From assembly GCA_965213885.1 (NCBI GenBank), contig OZ243919.1, positions 3,038,001-3,102,000 of the forward strand: DNA of 64,000 nucleotides, in the 5' to 3' direction. Source of the DNA: VYFG01 sp965213885 (lineage in GTDB: Bacteria > Pseudomonadota > Gammaproteobacteria > Arenicellales > Poriferihabitantaceae). Shown here one piece after another: positions 41,177 to 49,465 of the stretch. The translations under genes were made by a program, and so were the position numbers. The notes under the pieces were generated by a model. The model saw only the letters and a list, made by a program, of their open reading frames with translations, was not told where the DNA came from and ran no database searches. Every line of letters begins with the position of its first letter. Position 1 is the stretch's first letter.

Positions 41177-42475
41177 TCATTGCTTTCCTAATATCCTGAC
41201 TCGTTTGCTCACACCCGCAAGGATTGAATCTGTTGTCGATGCCGGCACTCCGGCATCGGCAGCCGATACATTCGTCTTGGCAATTGCATCATCCATCCTC
41301 GCAATCAGGCTGGAAAAGATGCTATCCATGTCCTGCTTCCGCAGTCCCGCTTTTTGACCGGTCTGATAGAAGTGTCGGGGTTGAATTTGATCCAGGCGAT
41401 ACTGGTTATTGTTCCCCAAGGCCATTGCCAGCTTGATCTTCCGATTCTGAAATTCTGGCCAAGGCGAGGCCGAAATCACATCATATAGAGGCGTGAGCCG
41501 GTAGCCATCTGGCGAAAGAAATATGGAGAAATTTTTCGCATGTCCATCAATAGCTGCCAGCAACCAAAACACGACCTGGGCCTTCATAAAGACCATGCGA
41601 TCTTCATACGGGATAATCGCACCGTTCAGGAATTCCAGTACATTGACAATGCCTGGACCACCATCATTTTGGTATTTTCGTGCAGGCGGAACGCCCAGGG
41701 CCTGACACAAGTCTTCCTGTGGCAGTCGGTATAGCACCCCTTCCCGCCAGATCCGATCGAAACGCTCAACGGCGATCACGGGTTTGTCATCGAACATCAG
41801 TATCTCGGCCTTTGCAGACGCAAGACCCAAGTTACGGCACAGTTCAAGACAGAGCCACTCATTCCAGGGTGTATCAGAAAAATCAGCACCTGTCGGGCCT
41901 TGTTTCATGGCAGGCTTGAAGATGTGGGAGGTTGGTGTCGGCCCAAGTGGTAACTGCCATTGATTGTTGATCCGAAGAAAGGCCGTTTTTTCCTGCACGC
42001 CCGCAATCGAGATCCGAAAGTCATCTTCATCAACATGGACGCCGAGCGGCATGATTTCGAGGGAAGCGATCCGTGCAGCAATTTCATCATCGCCTATCGG
42101 TCTGTATTCCATATTCGTTGGGTCATCAGGGTCCAGTCCCTCGGGAACAAATCGCAGTGCCCCGACACAGTCTCGTCCGAGGACTGCCAGGAGGTCAAAT
42201 ATCCCAGCACTATCTGCCTGCCCATGGGTCGCAATTTTTTCTCTTACAGTGCGATCATCAGGCAACAGCCCGTCAAAGTAGCTGGCCGCACCTTCCCCTG
42301 ACCAGACACGATCGGACAGCGGCATGGACATGGAAATGGGAAATGCCTTATCAGGTGACAGCCAGTCCGGATCATAACGAAACGATGTTGCACCGCCAGG
42401 CTCACGGGAATACATGCCAACCTTGCTAGAGCCGACATACACATCAAGCACACGTCTTTGGCTTTTGCGTCCCAT
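41177..42475 (-). CDS. hipA: HipA-family serine/threonine kinase toxin
   Basis: A 432-residue HipA protein. In E. coli HipA phosphorylates glutamyl-tRNA synthetase and induces persistence. Domains: the N-terminal couple_hipA part (LDVYVGSSKVGMYSRE, then PISMSMPLSDRVWSG, ASYFDGLLPD), the kinase core with ISIAGVQEKTAFL (P-loop region), SHIFKP (ATP-binding Lys), VIAVERFDR and the catalytic loop LLAAIDGHAKNFSIFL, and LTPLYDVISASP (Mg-binding Asp). All motifs are intact. Its ATG directly abuts the stop of hipB. Codon use and base composition are more AT-rich than those of neighbours, consistent with acquisition. Confidence 0.93.
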   Translation of the reverse strand: MGRKSQRRVLDVYVGSSKVGMYSREPGGATSFRYDPDWLSPDKAFPISMSMPLSDRVWSGEGAASYFDGLLPDDRTVREKIATHGQADSAGIFDLLAVLGRDCVGALRFVPEGLDPDDPTNMEYRPIGDDEIAARIASLEIMPLGVHVDEDDFRISIAGVQEKTAFLRINNQWQLPLGPTPTSHIFKPAMKQGPTGADFSDTPWNEWLCLELCRNLGLASAKAEILMFDDKPVIAVERFDRIWREGVLYRLPQEDLCQALGVPPARKYQNDGGPGIVNVLEFLNGAIIPYEDRMVFMKAQVVFWLLAAIDGHAKNFSIFLSPDGYRLTPLYDVISASPWPEFQNRKIKLAMALGNNNQYRLDQIQPRHFYQTGQKAGLRKQDMDSIFSSLIARMDDAIAKTNVSAADAGVPASTTDSILAGVSKRVRILGKQ

Positions 42476-42721
42476 TCAATACTCCGTTGGATCGAACCCG
42501 GCTTTGCGGCGCGGGACGATAGACAAGTCCATGTCCAGAGCGGCCAGCACCCTGATTACGGTGTCGTGCCTTGCCGTAGTCACACCGTTCTCAAGGTCTG
42601 ATACCAGTGCCTGGCGGACGGAAGCTTTTCGAGCAACATCAACCTGCCGTAGACCTTTGTTCTTGCGTGTACGGCGGATCGCTTCACCGAGATCTTTGTT
42701 GTTGCGTATGATCGTTCCCAT
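42476..42721 (-). CDS. hipB: HipB-like XRE-family antitoxin/repressor
   Basis: An 81-residue helix-turn-helix protein: LGEAIRRTRKNKGLRQVDVARKASVRQALVSDLENG covers helices 1-4, with RQALVSDLE as recognition helix, and a short C-terminal dimer part (RVLAALDMDLSIVPRRK). It should neutralise HipA and repress its own promoter. It lies immediately upstream of hipA with no gap, and GAGGCGAA precedes the ATG at 42721. Two ATACG/CGTAT inverted repeats flank the promoter upstream. Confidence 0.93.
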   Translation of the reverse strand: MGTIIRNNKDLGEAIRRTRKNKGLRQVDVARKASVRQALVSDLENGVTTARHDTVIRVLAALDMDLSIVPRRKAGFDPTEY

Positions 42722-42739
42722 CTTTATTTCGCCTCATTT

Positions 42740-42755
42740 ATACGGCCTGTCGTAT
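42740..42755. promoter_or_regulatory. Putative HipB operator 1 (ATACG-N6-CGTAT)
   Basis: A perfect 5-base inverted repeat with a 6-base spacer, located between the -10 box and the hipB start. Bound repressor here would block transcription. The half-site ATACG recurs at 42778-42798. E. coli HipB uses a different half-site (TATCC-N8-GGATA), but the arrangement is analogous. Confidence 0.5.
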
Positions 42756-42761
42756 TTTATC

Positions 42762-42790
42762 TGTATATACTCTTTTCCGTATAATATCAA
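42762..42790 (-). promoter_or_regulatory. hipBA promoter
   Basis: Reading the minus strand, TTGATA (plus coordinates 42785-42790) and TATACA (42762-42767) are separated by 17 bases and end about 40 bases before the hipB ATG. Both hexamers match the sigma-70 consensus in 4 of 6 positions. The element is bracketed by inverted repeats at 42778-42798 and 42740-42755. Confidence 0.6.
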
Positions 42791-42798
42791 CATATACG
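42778..42798. promoter_or_regulatory. Putative HipB operator 2 (CGTAT-N11-ATACG)
   Basis: The same half-sites as operator 1, in inverted polarity with an 11-base spacer, covering the -35 hexamer. Two related sites around one promoter fit cooperative autorepression by a HipB dimer or the HipAB complex. Confidence 0.45.
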
Positions 42799-42898
42799 CT
42801 CAATCAGATATATCGAAATTATTGCCCAATTGCGGGCGCAGTCACCGGATTACGGTCATGGACGACACGGCGTGGCAAAGTACACACCGGTGGGATTG

Positions 42899-43060
42899 CT
42901 GAATTACAGCCTGCATGAAATGATCAAGGGCCGTGACCCCTTTCCTCATGAAGGCGCGATCGGAAATTACGGTATCTCGGGTTGAAAATGCGAAAGAAGG
43001 GCGATGTCGATCCGGGACTGGAAGGCTGCACTGAACCCGTTCATGAGTTCTTTTCGGTGA
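42899..43060 (+). pseudogene. C-terminal remnant of an IS256-family transposase
   Basis: One reading frame gives LNYSLHEMIKGRDPFPHEGA, then GNYGISG, a stop at 42983, and MSIRDWKAALNPFMSSF. The first block corresponds to the ESLNSxLRKxxKxRGxFPxxEAA region and the last to the RDWKAALNxF block of IS256/mutator transposases; the spacing between the blocks (about 17 residues) is also right. Everything upstream, including the DDE residues, is gone. It lies beside hipBA and supports past mobility of this segment. No terminal repeats were found. Confidence 0.6.
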
Positions 43061-43317
43061 CAGGGTGCCTGTCTGACATCATCCACGGCCATTTACAGAA
43101 AAAGTGAGTGTCCGGCCGTCACCCATGCCTGCCGCGGATGAACCAATGCAAACCGTCACGACTCCGCCACGGGAACCGTGACGGCTGCCGGAATATCGCC
43201 GCCCGGAAGAAAGCGTCCTGCTTTATATCAGATTCTGCACCAACCCGGCATGGAATAATCCGGGAAAAACACCATCATCCTGGCTGGTTTAGTGTGGGAT
43301 GTAACAAACTGGGCGGG

Positions 43318-43989
43318 CTACTTCCAGGCGAAATACGGCTGCTCGAAATGGGCCACGCGGGTGGTCAGCCCGAGCAGCGCCACCTCCCTGAACTGGTAGC
43401 TCACGGCCGCGCTGGGCGTCGCCACCCACTCGTCGCCCAGGGGCATCTTGAGCACCGGGTGTTCGCTTTCCGGGATGGGCTCCAGGATGGGGGCATCGTC
43501 CCTGAGCAGCTCGGTGAGGGGAATACGGTGGATCCGCGCCACCTCGTCGGGATTCGGTGTCAGGACCACGTCCCGCCCACCCCAGACCACCACCGGAGAG
43601 ATGACATAGCCCGAGCGGGTGGCGTAGTCGTCCAGCCGACCGAGCACACTGTCCGGCCCAAGTGCCAGCCCGACCTCCTCCCGGAGTTCCCTGAGCGCCG
43701 CCCCGATCACGTTCTCTCCGGGGTCCACCCGTCCGCCCGGGAAGGCGCGCTGTCCGGCATGGCTGGACAGGCGGGCCGCCCGGATGGTGAGGATGAACGC
43801 GGCGTCGTCCCGGTTCTCCTCCGAGAAGGGAATGTTGCCGATCCCGGGGGCCGCGGCCTGGTTGACCAGGGTGAAGGCCACCGCAGCATGCTTGCGGCCC
43901 TCCCGGGGCTGCATGGCGACATCATGGGCGGCGAGGTGGGCGGCCACCCGGTCACGGAGTTCCCGGTCAAACTTGATCCTTGCCGTCAT
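43318..43989 (-). CDS. Nudix hydrolase, coenzyme A pyrophosphatase-like (NudL type)
   Basis: A 223-residue protein with the Nudix box GGRVDPGENVIGAALRELREEVGL complete (Gly, first Glu, RExxEE) and the preceding ARLSSHAGQRAFPGGR, which matches the CoA-pyrophosphatase signature LxxHxGQxxFPGG. It probably cleaves CoA or related dinucleotides. The extra N-terminal 45 residues are usual for this group. It is transcribed downstream of the threonine aldolase (21 bases gap). Confidence 0.86.
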   Translation of the reverse strand: MTARIKFDRELRDRVAAHLAAHDVAMQPREGRKHAAVAFTLVNQAAAPGIGNIPFSEENRDDAAFILTIRAARLSSHAGQRAFPGGRVDPGENVIGAALRELREEVGLALGPDSVLGRLDDYATRSGYVISPVVVWGGRDVVLTPNPDEVARIHRIPLTELLRDDAPILEPIPESEHPVLKMPLGDEWVATPSAAVSYQFREVALLGLTTRVAHFEQPYFAWK

Positions 43990-44010
43990 GGGCGGCGGCG
44001 GGTGATGCCT

Positions 44011-45036
44011 TCAGCTGCGCGAAAAATAGTCCCGGATCAGCGTGGTCGCGCGGTCCACCTGCGCCTCGTCCACATCCTTGTGGGTTACCAGCCGTACCGG
44101 GTTCCGCCCGCCGAACCGGAGCCCCCGTTCGTGGCACCATTGCCGGAAGTCCCCGTCATCGCCGCGGGCGCACGTCACGAAGACCATGTTGGTGCGGGCG
44201 GCATTGTCCTCCACCCGGAGCCCGTCGATGTCCAGCAGCCGCTCCGCCAGCCTGGCGGCCAGTGCGTGGTCATCCGCCAGGCGGTCCACGTTGTGGTCCA
44301 GTGCATACTCGCAGGCCGCTGCGAGAACCCCTACCTGGCGCATGCCGCCGCCCACCATCTTGCGCCAGCGCCTGGCACGGCCGATCAGTTCGCGGGATCC
44401 CACCAGCACCGATCCCGCCGGCGCCCCGAGGCCCTTGGACAGGCAGATGGAAACCGAGTCGAACTTCGCCGTGATGTCGGCGAGACCCAGGCCCTGTCCC
44501 ACCGCGGCATTGAACACGCGTGCGCCGTCGAGGTGAAACCGCAGGCCGTGCTCGCGGGTCAGTGCACGGGCCTCGTCGATATAGTCCTGGGGAATGATAC
44601 GCCCGCCCATGGTGTTTTCCAGCGCCAGCAGGCGGGTGACCGCGAAGTGGAAATCGTCTTCCTTGATGGCCGCGCGGACCCTGTCCAGGGGGATGGTGCC
44701 GTCCGGTGCGAATTCGAGTGGCTGGGGTTGTATGCTGCCCAGCACCGCAGCTCCCCCGCCCTCGAACTTGTAGGTGTGGGCGTCCTGGCCAACGATGTAT
44801 TCCTCGCCGCGACGGCAATGGCTCAGCAGTGCCGCCAGGTTGCTCTGGGTGCCGCTGGGAAAGAACAGGCCGGACTCGTGTCCCGCCATCTCCGCCATCC
44901 GGTCCTGCAGCCGGTGCACCGTGGGATCCTCGTCATAGACGTCGTCGCCCACCTCGGCTTCGGCCATGGCGCGACGCATGCCGGCGCACGGGACGGTTAC
45001 GGTATCGCTGCGAAGGTCGATGACGGAAGCGTTCAT
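44011..45036 (-). CDS. ltaE: Low-specificity L-threonine aldolase
   Basis: A 341-residue PLP enzyme that splits L-threonine and L-allo-threonine into glycine and acetaldehyde. Features: VIDLRSDTVTVPCAGMRRAMAEAEVGDDVYDEDPTV at the N-terminus, GTQSNLAALLSHCRRGEEYI, LENTMGGRIIP, RFHLDGARVFNA and the PLP Lys in CLSKGLGAPAGSVLVG. The ATG at 45036 starts directly before the conserved N-terminus; a longer upstream frame is not family-like. It diverges from the D-amino-acid aminotransferase gene. Confidence 0.93.
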   Translation of the reverse strand: MNASVIDLRSDTVTVPCAGMRRAMAEAEVGDDVYDEDPTVHRLQDRMAEMAGHESGLFFPSGTQSNLAALLSHCRRGEEYIVGQDAHTYKFEGGGAAVLGSIQPQPLEFAPDGTIPLDRVRAAIKEDDFHFAVTRLLALENTMGGRIIPQDYIDEARALTREHGLRFHLDGARVFNAAVGQGLGLADITAKFDSVSICLSKGLGAPAGSVLVGSRELIGRARRWRKMVGGGMRQVGVLAAACEYALDHNVDRLADDHALAARLAERLLDIDGLRVEDNAARTNMVFVTCARGDDGDFRQWCHERGLRFGGRNPVRLVTHKDVDEAQVDRATTLIRDYFSRS

Positions 45037-45194
45037 GGCATGATCCGGGATTTTCTTGCGGGACGATTGAAGGGTGCACAGGATAACTGATCTTTTCATG
45101 GAAGCCACCCCCGACAGCGGGGACCCGCCTTGGCTACCGCCTGCCCTGTGCTGTACCATGCCTGCCCGGCCGGATCATCCCACCGCCAGTCCCG

Positions 45195-46061
45195 ATGGCA
45201 GAATGCATGAACAGAATCGTTTATCTCAACGGCGAATACCTGGCTCCCGAACAGGCGAAGATTTCCATCTTCGACCGGGGGGTTCTCTTTGGAGACGCCG
45301 TCTACGAGGTGACCGGGGTGCTCGGCGGCAGGCTGCTGGACTTCGAGCATCACATGGCCCGCCTGGAAAACTCCCTCGGCAAGCTGTCCATCCCGCCGCC
45401 CATGGCCCGGGGGGGGATTCTCGCCGCCTTCCGGGAGCTGGTCCGGCGCAACGGGCTCATGGAGGGGCTGGTGTACGTGCAGATCACCCGGGGGAGGGAG
45501 GAGCGGGACTTCGTGTACGGGACGGGCCTTCAGCCGGCGGTGTTCATGTTCACCCAGGCCACCGACTCGAGCACCAGTCCGTATGTGGAATCCGGCGTGT
45601 CACTCCGGAGCGTGCCCGACATCCGCTGGGCCCGCCGGGATATCAAGACCGTCAATCTGCTCGGCCAGGTCCTGGCCAAGCAGGCGGCCCATGAAGGCGG
45701 CGCCTACGAGGCGCTGATGGTGGATTCGGACGGCCATGTCACGGAATGCGGCGCCACCAGCTTTTTCATGTTCAGGGATAAGACCATCATCACGCGACCG
45801 CTGTCCAATGACATTCTTCCCGGGGTCACGCGAAGGGCGGTGGTGGCGCTCTGCGCACACAACCAGATCGGGCTCGAGGAGCGTTTGTTCACGCTTGAGG
45901 AGGCCTACGAAGCGGAAGAAGCCTTCGTCACCGGCGCGTCCACGTTCGTGATGCCGGTCACCAGGATCGACGGCCGGACCGTCGGTAACGGCGTACCCGG
46001 CCCGGCCACCATGGCAATGCGGGCCATTTATCTCGACTACGTCCGCGAGACGGCGATCTAG
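45195..46061 (+). CDS. D-amino-acid aminotransferase (class IV PLP fold)
   Basis: A 288-residue class IV aminotransferase. RIVYLNGEYLAPEQAKISIFDRGVLFGDAVYEV is the N-terminal signature; the PLP Lys lies in WARRDIKTVNLLGQVLAKQAA, followed by the cofactor-loop region VTECGATSFFMFRDKTIITRPLSNDILPGVTRR and ITGASTF-like VTGASTFVMPVT. The RxxKTVNLL and DILPGVTR spacing favours D-alanine transaminase over branched-chain aminotransferase. ATG at 45207 (fifth codon) is an alternative start nearer the family length. Confidence 0.85.
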   Translation: MAECMNRIVYLNGEYLAPEQAKISIFDRGVLFGDAVYEVTGVLGGRLLDFEHHMARLENSLGKLSIPPPMARGGILAAFRELVRRNGLMEGLVYVQITRGREERDFVYGTGLQPAVFMFTQATDSSTSPYVESGVSLRSVPDIRWARRDIKTVNLLGQVLAKQAAHEGGAYEALMVDSDGHVTECGATSFFMFRDKTIITRPLSNDILPGVTRRAVVALCAHNQIGLEERLFTLEEAYEAEEAFVTGASTFVMPVTRIDGRTVGNGVPGPATMAMRAIYLDYVRETAI

Positions 46062-46122
46062 TGGACGCGGCTTTCCTACCGTCATGGGGGGATGCCTGGA
46101 ATTCGAAAGGAGGAAGAATCAA

Positions 46123-46428
46123 ATGACCAGCAGTAACAGATTCTCGAAGTTGACCGACAACCTGTCACCGGAACGCCGGGCCAGGATCGAACGTTGCAAG
46201 ATTGAGCTGCGAGCGGATCTGGCACGGCATGAATTGCGCCAGGCCCTCGGTGCGTCACAGGAAGTGCTGGCAGCACAGCCCGACGAAAACAACCTGTGAT
46301 CACCAGGATGGCGCCGTGCGGCATTCGCATCGGCAGCTTGAATAAGGATGATCCAGGCGATGGGCGGCTCACTGGAAATCAAGGCCCGATTTCCACAATG
46401 CGGCGTGACGATCCCCAACCACACGTAA
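46123..46428 (+). pseudogene. Decayed XRE/HigA-type antitoxin gene
   Basis: After a strong AAAGGAGG site, the frame reads MTSSNRFSKLTDNLSPERRARIERCKIELRADLARHELRQALGASQ with a helix-turn-helix beginning, then breaks off at a stop (46297-46299). In the same frame, after a second stop, the family's C-terminal block reappears: MIQAMGGSLEIKARFPQCGVTI, ending at 46428. The recognition helix between them is unrecognisable. Intact relatives of about 100 residues partner a small RelE/HigB-like toxin, which is not present here. The first 58 codons could still be translated. Confidence 0.6.
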
Positions 46429-46489
46429 GCACAAGGCAGAGGGCAAGGGCAGCCAGCCGCCGCTGAAGGATGCGCGGTAGCGGACACTG

Positions 46490-46510
46490 CCGGGCATTCC
46501 ACTTGCCCGG
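46490..46510 (-). terminator. Hairpin downstream of potA
   Basis: CCGGGCA-N7-TGCCCGG is a perfect 7-base stem 18 bases beyond the potA stop on the minus strand, at the end of the polyamine operon. No T-run follows, so the role as terminator or mRNA-end stabiliser rests on position and structure only. Confidence 0.4.
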
Positions 46511-46527
46511 TGTGCCACTCCGGCCGT

Positions 46528-47619
46528 TCAGTTGGTCAGTACCAGGGTATCTCCGGGCCTCCAGCCGATCCACACCGCATCCCCCGGGCGGAAGTCGTCC
46601 ATGTCGCGGTTTGCGTTCTGGACCGTGCCCTGGAGCGGCAGGCCCGCTTCCGTCTCGACGAACACGCGGCTCTCGCTCCCGTGGTAGGCGACATTGGTGA
46701 CTCGCGCACTGACACTGAACAGCTCCGCCTTCGGCCGCTTCCGGGAAAGGCGGGTCTTCTCCGGGCGGATGGCGATGCTGTCGACCGTGTCCGCCGGCTC
46801 CTGCCAGGGAATGGCGATCTCGCCGAGACGCGGAACCGCTACGGTCACCAGTCCATCGCCGGCCGTCCTGGAGGCCACGTCGAACACGTTCATCTTGCCG
46901 ATGAAGTCGGCCACGAAGCGGGTGCGGGGGTACTCGTAGAGTTCCCGGGGAGTCGCCACCTGCTCGATCTTCCCTGCACGGATCACGGCGATGCGGTCGG
47001 CCATGGAAAGCGCCTCGTCCTGGTCATGGGTGACGATGACGAAGGTGATGCCCACGGAATGCTGCAGGCTGACCAGCTCGATCTGCATGGCCTCGCGCAG
47101 CTTTGCGTCCAGGGCGGAGAGCGGCTCGTCCAGCAGCAGCACCTTGGGCTTCTTCACCAGCGCCCGCGCCAGCGCGACGCGTTGCTTCTGCCCCCCGGAC
47201 AGCTGGTCCGGCATGCGGTCGCGGTAGTCCTCGAGCCGCACCTGGACGAGGGCGGCCATGACCTCGGTCCCGATCCGGGCCTTCGGGGTGCCGGCGACCC
47301 GGAGGCCGTAGGCCACGTTGTCGAACACGTTCATGTGGGGAAAGACGGCATAGGACTGGAACACCATGTTCACGGGGCGGCGGTTGGGCGGGATCCCGGC
47401 CATGTCTTCGCCGTCGATGAGAAACTGTCCCGAGGTGGGAATCTCGAGGCCCGCAAGCATGCGCAGCAGGGTGGTCTTGCCGCAGCCGGAAGGACCGAGC
47501 AGGGCGAAGAACTCCCCAGAGCGGATATCGAGACTGTTATCGTCCACCGCGACGGTGCTGCCGAAGCGCTTGGTGACGGAGCGGATCTCGATAATGGGTC
47601 TTGGGTCGTTCATGGTCAT
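46528..47619 (-). CDS. potA: Polyamine ABC transporter ATPase PotA
   Basis: A 363-residue ATPase powering spermidine/putrescine uptake. The nucleotide-binding domain has Walker A LLGPSGCGKTTLLRMLAG, Q-loop MVFQSYAVFPHM, signature LSGGQKQRVALARAL, Walker B VLLLDEPLSALD and switch VIVTHDQDEAL; the C-terminal TOBE domain starts near residue 290 (IAIRPEKTRLSRK). YAVFPHMNVFDNVAYGLRV is the PotA/PotG type. It is the last gene of potDBCA, 10 bases after potC. The ATG at 47619 is chosen; ATG at 47613 is also possible. Confidence 0.92.
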   Translation of the reverse strand: MTMNDPRPIIEIRSVTKRFGSTVAVDDNSLDIRSGEFFALLGPSGCGKTTLLRMLAGLEIPTSGQFLIDGEDMAGIPPNRRPVNMVFQSYAVFPHMNVFDNVAYGLRVAGTPKARIGTEVMAALVQVRLEDYRDRMPDQLSGGQKQRVALARALVKKPKVLLLDEPLSALDAKLREAMQIELVSLQHSVGITFVIVTHDQDEALSMADRIAVIRAGKIEQVATPRELYEYPRTRFVADFIGKMNVFDVASRTAGDGLVTVAVPRLGEIAIPWQEPADTVDSIAIRPEKTRLSRKRPKAELFSVSARVTNVAYHGSESRVFVETEAGLPLQGTVQNANRDMDDFRPGDAVWIGWRPGDTLVLTN

Positions 47620-47629
47620 GGGGCTCCGG

Positions 47630-48466
47630 TCACGCGACGTGCCTGCCGCCGCTCCGGTTCTGCAGCCAAAGGGCGATGGTGGTGAGGATCAGGGTGATGG
47701 CGATCAGCACGGTGGAGGCGGCGTTGACCTCGGGCGTCACCGAGAACCGCACCATGGAATAGATCTTCACCGGGAAGGTCACGGTCTCCGGTCCGGCGGT
47801 GAAGAAGGTGATGACGAAATCGTCCAGCGAGAGAGTAAATGCAAGGAGCGCGCCCGCGATCAGTCCGGGCTTCATGTACGGCACCATGATGTCCCTGAAC
47901 ACCTGCCACTCGCTGGCGCCGAGGTCCCGTGCGGCCTCCTCCAGCTCGCGGTTGAAATTGGCCAGCCGGGCACGCACGATCATGGCGACGAAGGGGAAGC
48001 TGAAGGAGATGTGCGCGATGGTGATGGCGCCCAGGTTGACCGGCCAGGGCAGACCGGTGGGCCAGCCCACGCGCTGGAAGAACGCCATCATGGCCACCCC
48101 CATGCAGATCTCGGGGATCACGATGGGCAGTGCCGTGGCCGCCTCGAACGGCACCTTGCCCGGAAAGCGGAAGCGCCAGAGCATCAGCGCCACCATGGCC
48201 CCCACGGCGGTGCTGGCGAGGGTGCTTAAGAACGCGATGGTCAGCGAATTGGTGAACGCCTCGATCAGGCCGTCGTTGTTCCAGGCCTTCTCGTAGTACT
48301 TGGTGGTGAAGCCCCGCCAGACGATGTTGCGGCGGCTGTCGTTGAAACTGAAGATCACCAGGATCACGATGGGCGCGTACAGGAACAGGAACGACAGCGC
48401 CATGGTGACCTGCATCCACCGCTTGCGGCCGTACTCGAGAGGACCGAGGGTGCGTCTGCCCCGCAT
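47630..48466 (-). CDS. potC: Polyamine ABC transporter permease PotC
   Basis: A 278-residue inner-membrane protein with six helices. PotC-type features are FLFLYAPIVILVIFSFNDSR near the N-terminus, ALPIVIPEICMGVAMM and the ATPase-contact EAA loop EEAARDLGASEWQVFRDIMVPYMKPGLIAGALLAFTLSLDDFVITFF. The SLDDFVI segment is typical of PotC/YdcV. The start at 48466 shares its base with the potB stop, so the two genes abut. Confidence 0.92.
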   Translation of the reverse strand: MRGRRTLGPLEYGRKRWMQVTMALSFLFLYAPIVILVIFSFNDSRRNIVWRGFTTKYYEKAWNNDGLIEAFTNSLTIAFLSTLASTAVGAMVALMLWRFRFPGKVPFEAATALPIVIPEICMGVAMMAFFQRVGWPTGLPWPVNLGAITIAHISFSFPFVAMIVRARLANFNRELEEAARDLGASEWQVFRDIMVPYMKPGLIAGALLAFTLSLDDFVITFFTAGPETVTFPVKIYSMVRFSVTPEVNAASTVLIAITLILTTIALWLQNRSGGRHVA

Positions 48467-49386
48467 CAGAGCCCCCCTGCCTCGCCCCGCCTTCTCGCCA
48501 TCAGCGCACGCGCGGCCAGGGCGAAGAAGGTGATGTACATCAGTATGAACGACAGCGCCGAACCGAAGGGCCAATCATTGGCGGACTTGAACTGGCGCTC
48601 GATGACGTTGGCAATCATCTGGCTGTCGGTGCCGCCGAGGAGATCCGGCGTCAGGAAGGAACCCAGCGCGGGAATGAAGGTAATGATGATTCCGGACACG
48701 ATGCCCGGCAGGGCCAGGGGCACCATGATGGACAGGAAGGTCCGTACCTGGGAGGCGCCGAGGTCGAGACTGGCTTCCAGGTAGGACCGGTCCATGCGGT
48801 CCAGGGCGGCGTACAGCGGCAGCACCATGAAAGGCAGGTGGACATAGACCAGGCCGAAGACCACCGCGAAGTTGTTGTAGAGCAGGGGCAGCGCCTGGAA
48901 CCGCTCCCCCATGACGGCGGCGCTGTCGATGCCGAGAAGGTCGAGCGCTGCGGAGGTCCAGTCCCAGAGATGCTCGAGGCCGTAGTTCAGGTATCCCTTG
49001 GTGCGGAGCACCGCGATCAGGGCATAGGTCCGGATCAGGAGGTTGGTCCAGAACGGCAGGATCACGAGCAGCAGGAGCAGGGGGCGCCACTTCTCCCGCG
49101 CGAAGGTGATCGTGATGGCGATGGGAAACGCCACCACCAGGCAGACCAGCGTGGTCAGTCCCGCGAACCAGAACGATTTCAGGAAGATCTGGAGATAGAG
49201 GGGATCCGCGGAACGGATGTAGTTCGCCAGGGTCCAGCTGATCTCGATCTCCACGAGACCCTGCTTCTCGCCGAAACTGAACAGCCAGATCAGGCTCAAC
49301 GGGACGAGGAAGAAGAAGAGCAGCCAGAACGCGGGCGGCAGACCCAGCAGCCAGAAGACCAGAGGGTGCCGTCTCCAGTTGTCCAT
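48466..49386 (-). CDS. potB: Polyamine ABC transporter permease PotB
   Basis: A 306-residue inner-membrane permease: first helix LVFWLLGLPPAFWLLFFFLVPLSLIW, KSFWFAGLTTLVCLVVAFPIAI, ILPFWTNLLIRTYALIAVL and the EAA loop ASLDLGASQVRTFLSIMVPLALPGIVSGIIITFIPALGSFLTPDLLGG. SFLTPDLLGG is characteristic of PotB/PotH. It partners PotC. An 80-base gap with a large hairpin separates it from potD. Confidence 0.92.
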   Translation of the reverse strand: MDNWRRHPLVFWLLGLPPAFWLLFFFLVPLSLIWLFSFGEKQGLVEIEISWTLANYIRSADPLYLQIFLKSFWFAGLTTLVCLVVAFPIAITITFAREKWRPLLLLLVILPFWTNLLIRTYALIAVLRTKGYLNYGLEHLWDWTSAALDLLGIDSAAVMGERFQALPLLYNNFAVVFGLVYVHLPFMVLPLYAALDRMDRSYLEASLDLGASQVRTFLSIMVPLALPGIVSGIIITFIPALGSFLTPDLLGGTDSQMIANVIERQFKSANDWPFGSALSFILMYITFFALAARALMARRRGEAGGL

Positions 49387-49410
49387 GGGGGGTCAGGGGT
49401 GGAAGGAAAC

Positions 49411-49446
49411 GGCGGGCGGGTGAGGCGCCGGCCTCACCCGCCCGCC
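49411..49446 (-). promoter_or_regulatory. Perfect 16-base-pair intercistronic hairpin between potD and potB
   Basis: GGCGGGCGGGTGAGGC, loop GCCG, GCCTCACCCGCCCGCC: an uninterrupted 16-bp stem, almost wholly G-C, lying between the stop of potD (49466) and the start of potB (49386). On the transcribed strand it is not followed by a U-run. Structures in this place usually protect the upstream binding-protein mRNA from 3' exonucleases or cause partial termination, so that more binding protein than permease is made. The mechanism is inferred from position. Confidence 0.65.
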
Positions 49447-49465
49447 GGCAAGGCGGCAAATCCGT

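Noticed and set aside
43108..45090. 660-codon open frame on the plus strand
   Set aside because: Antisense to the Nudix and threonine aldolase genes, with low-complexity His/Arg/Pro-rich translation.
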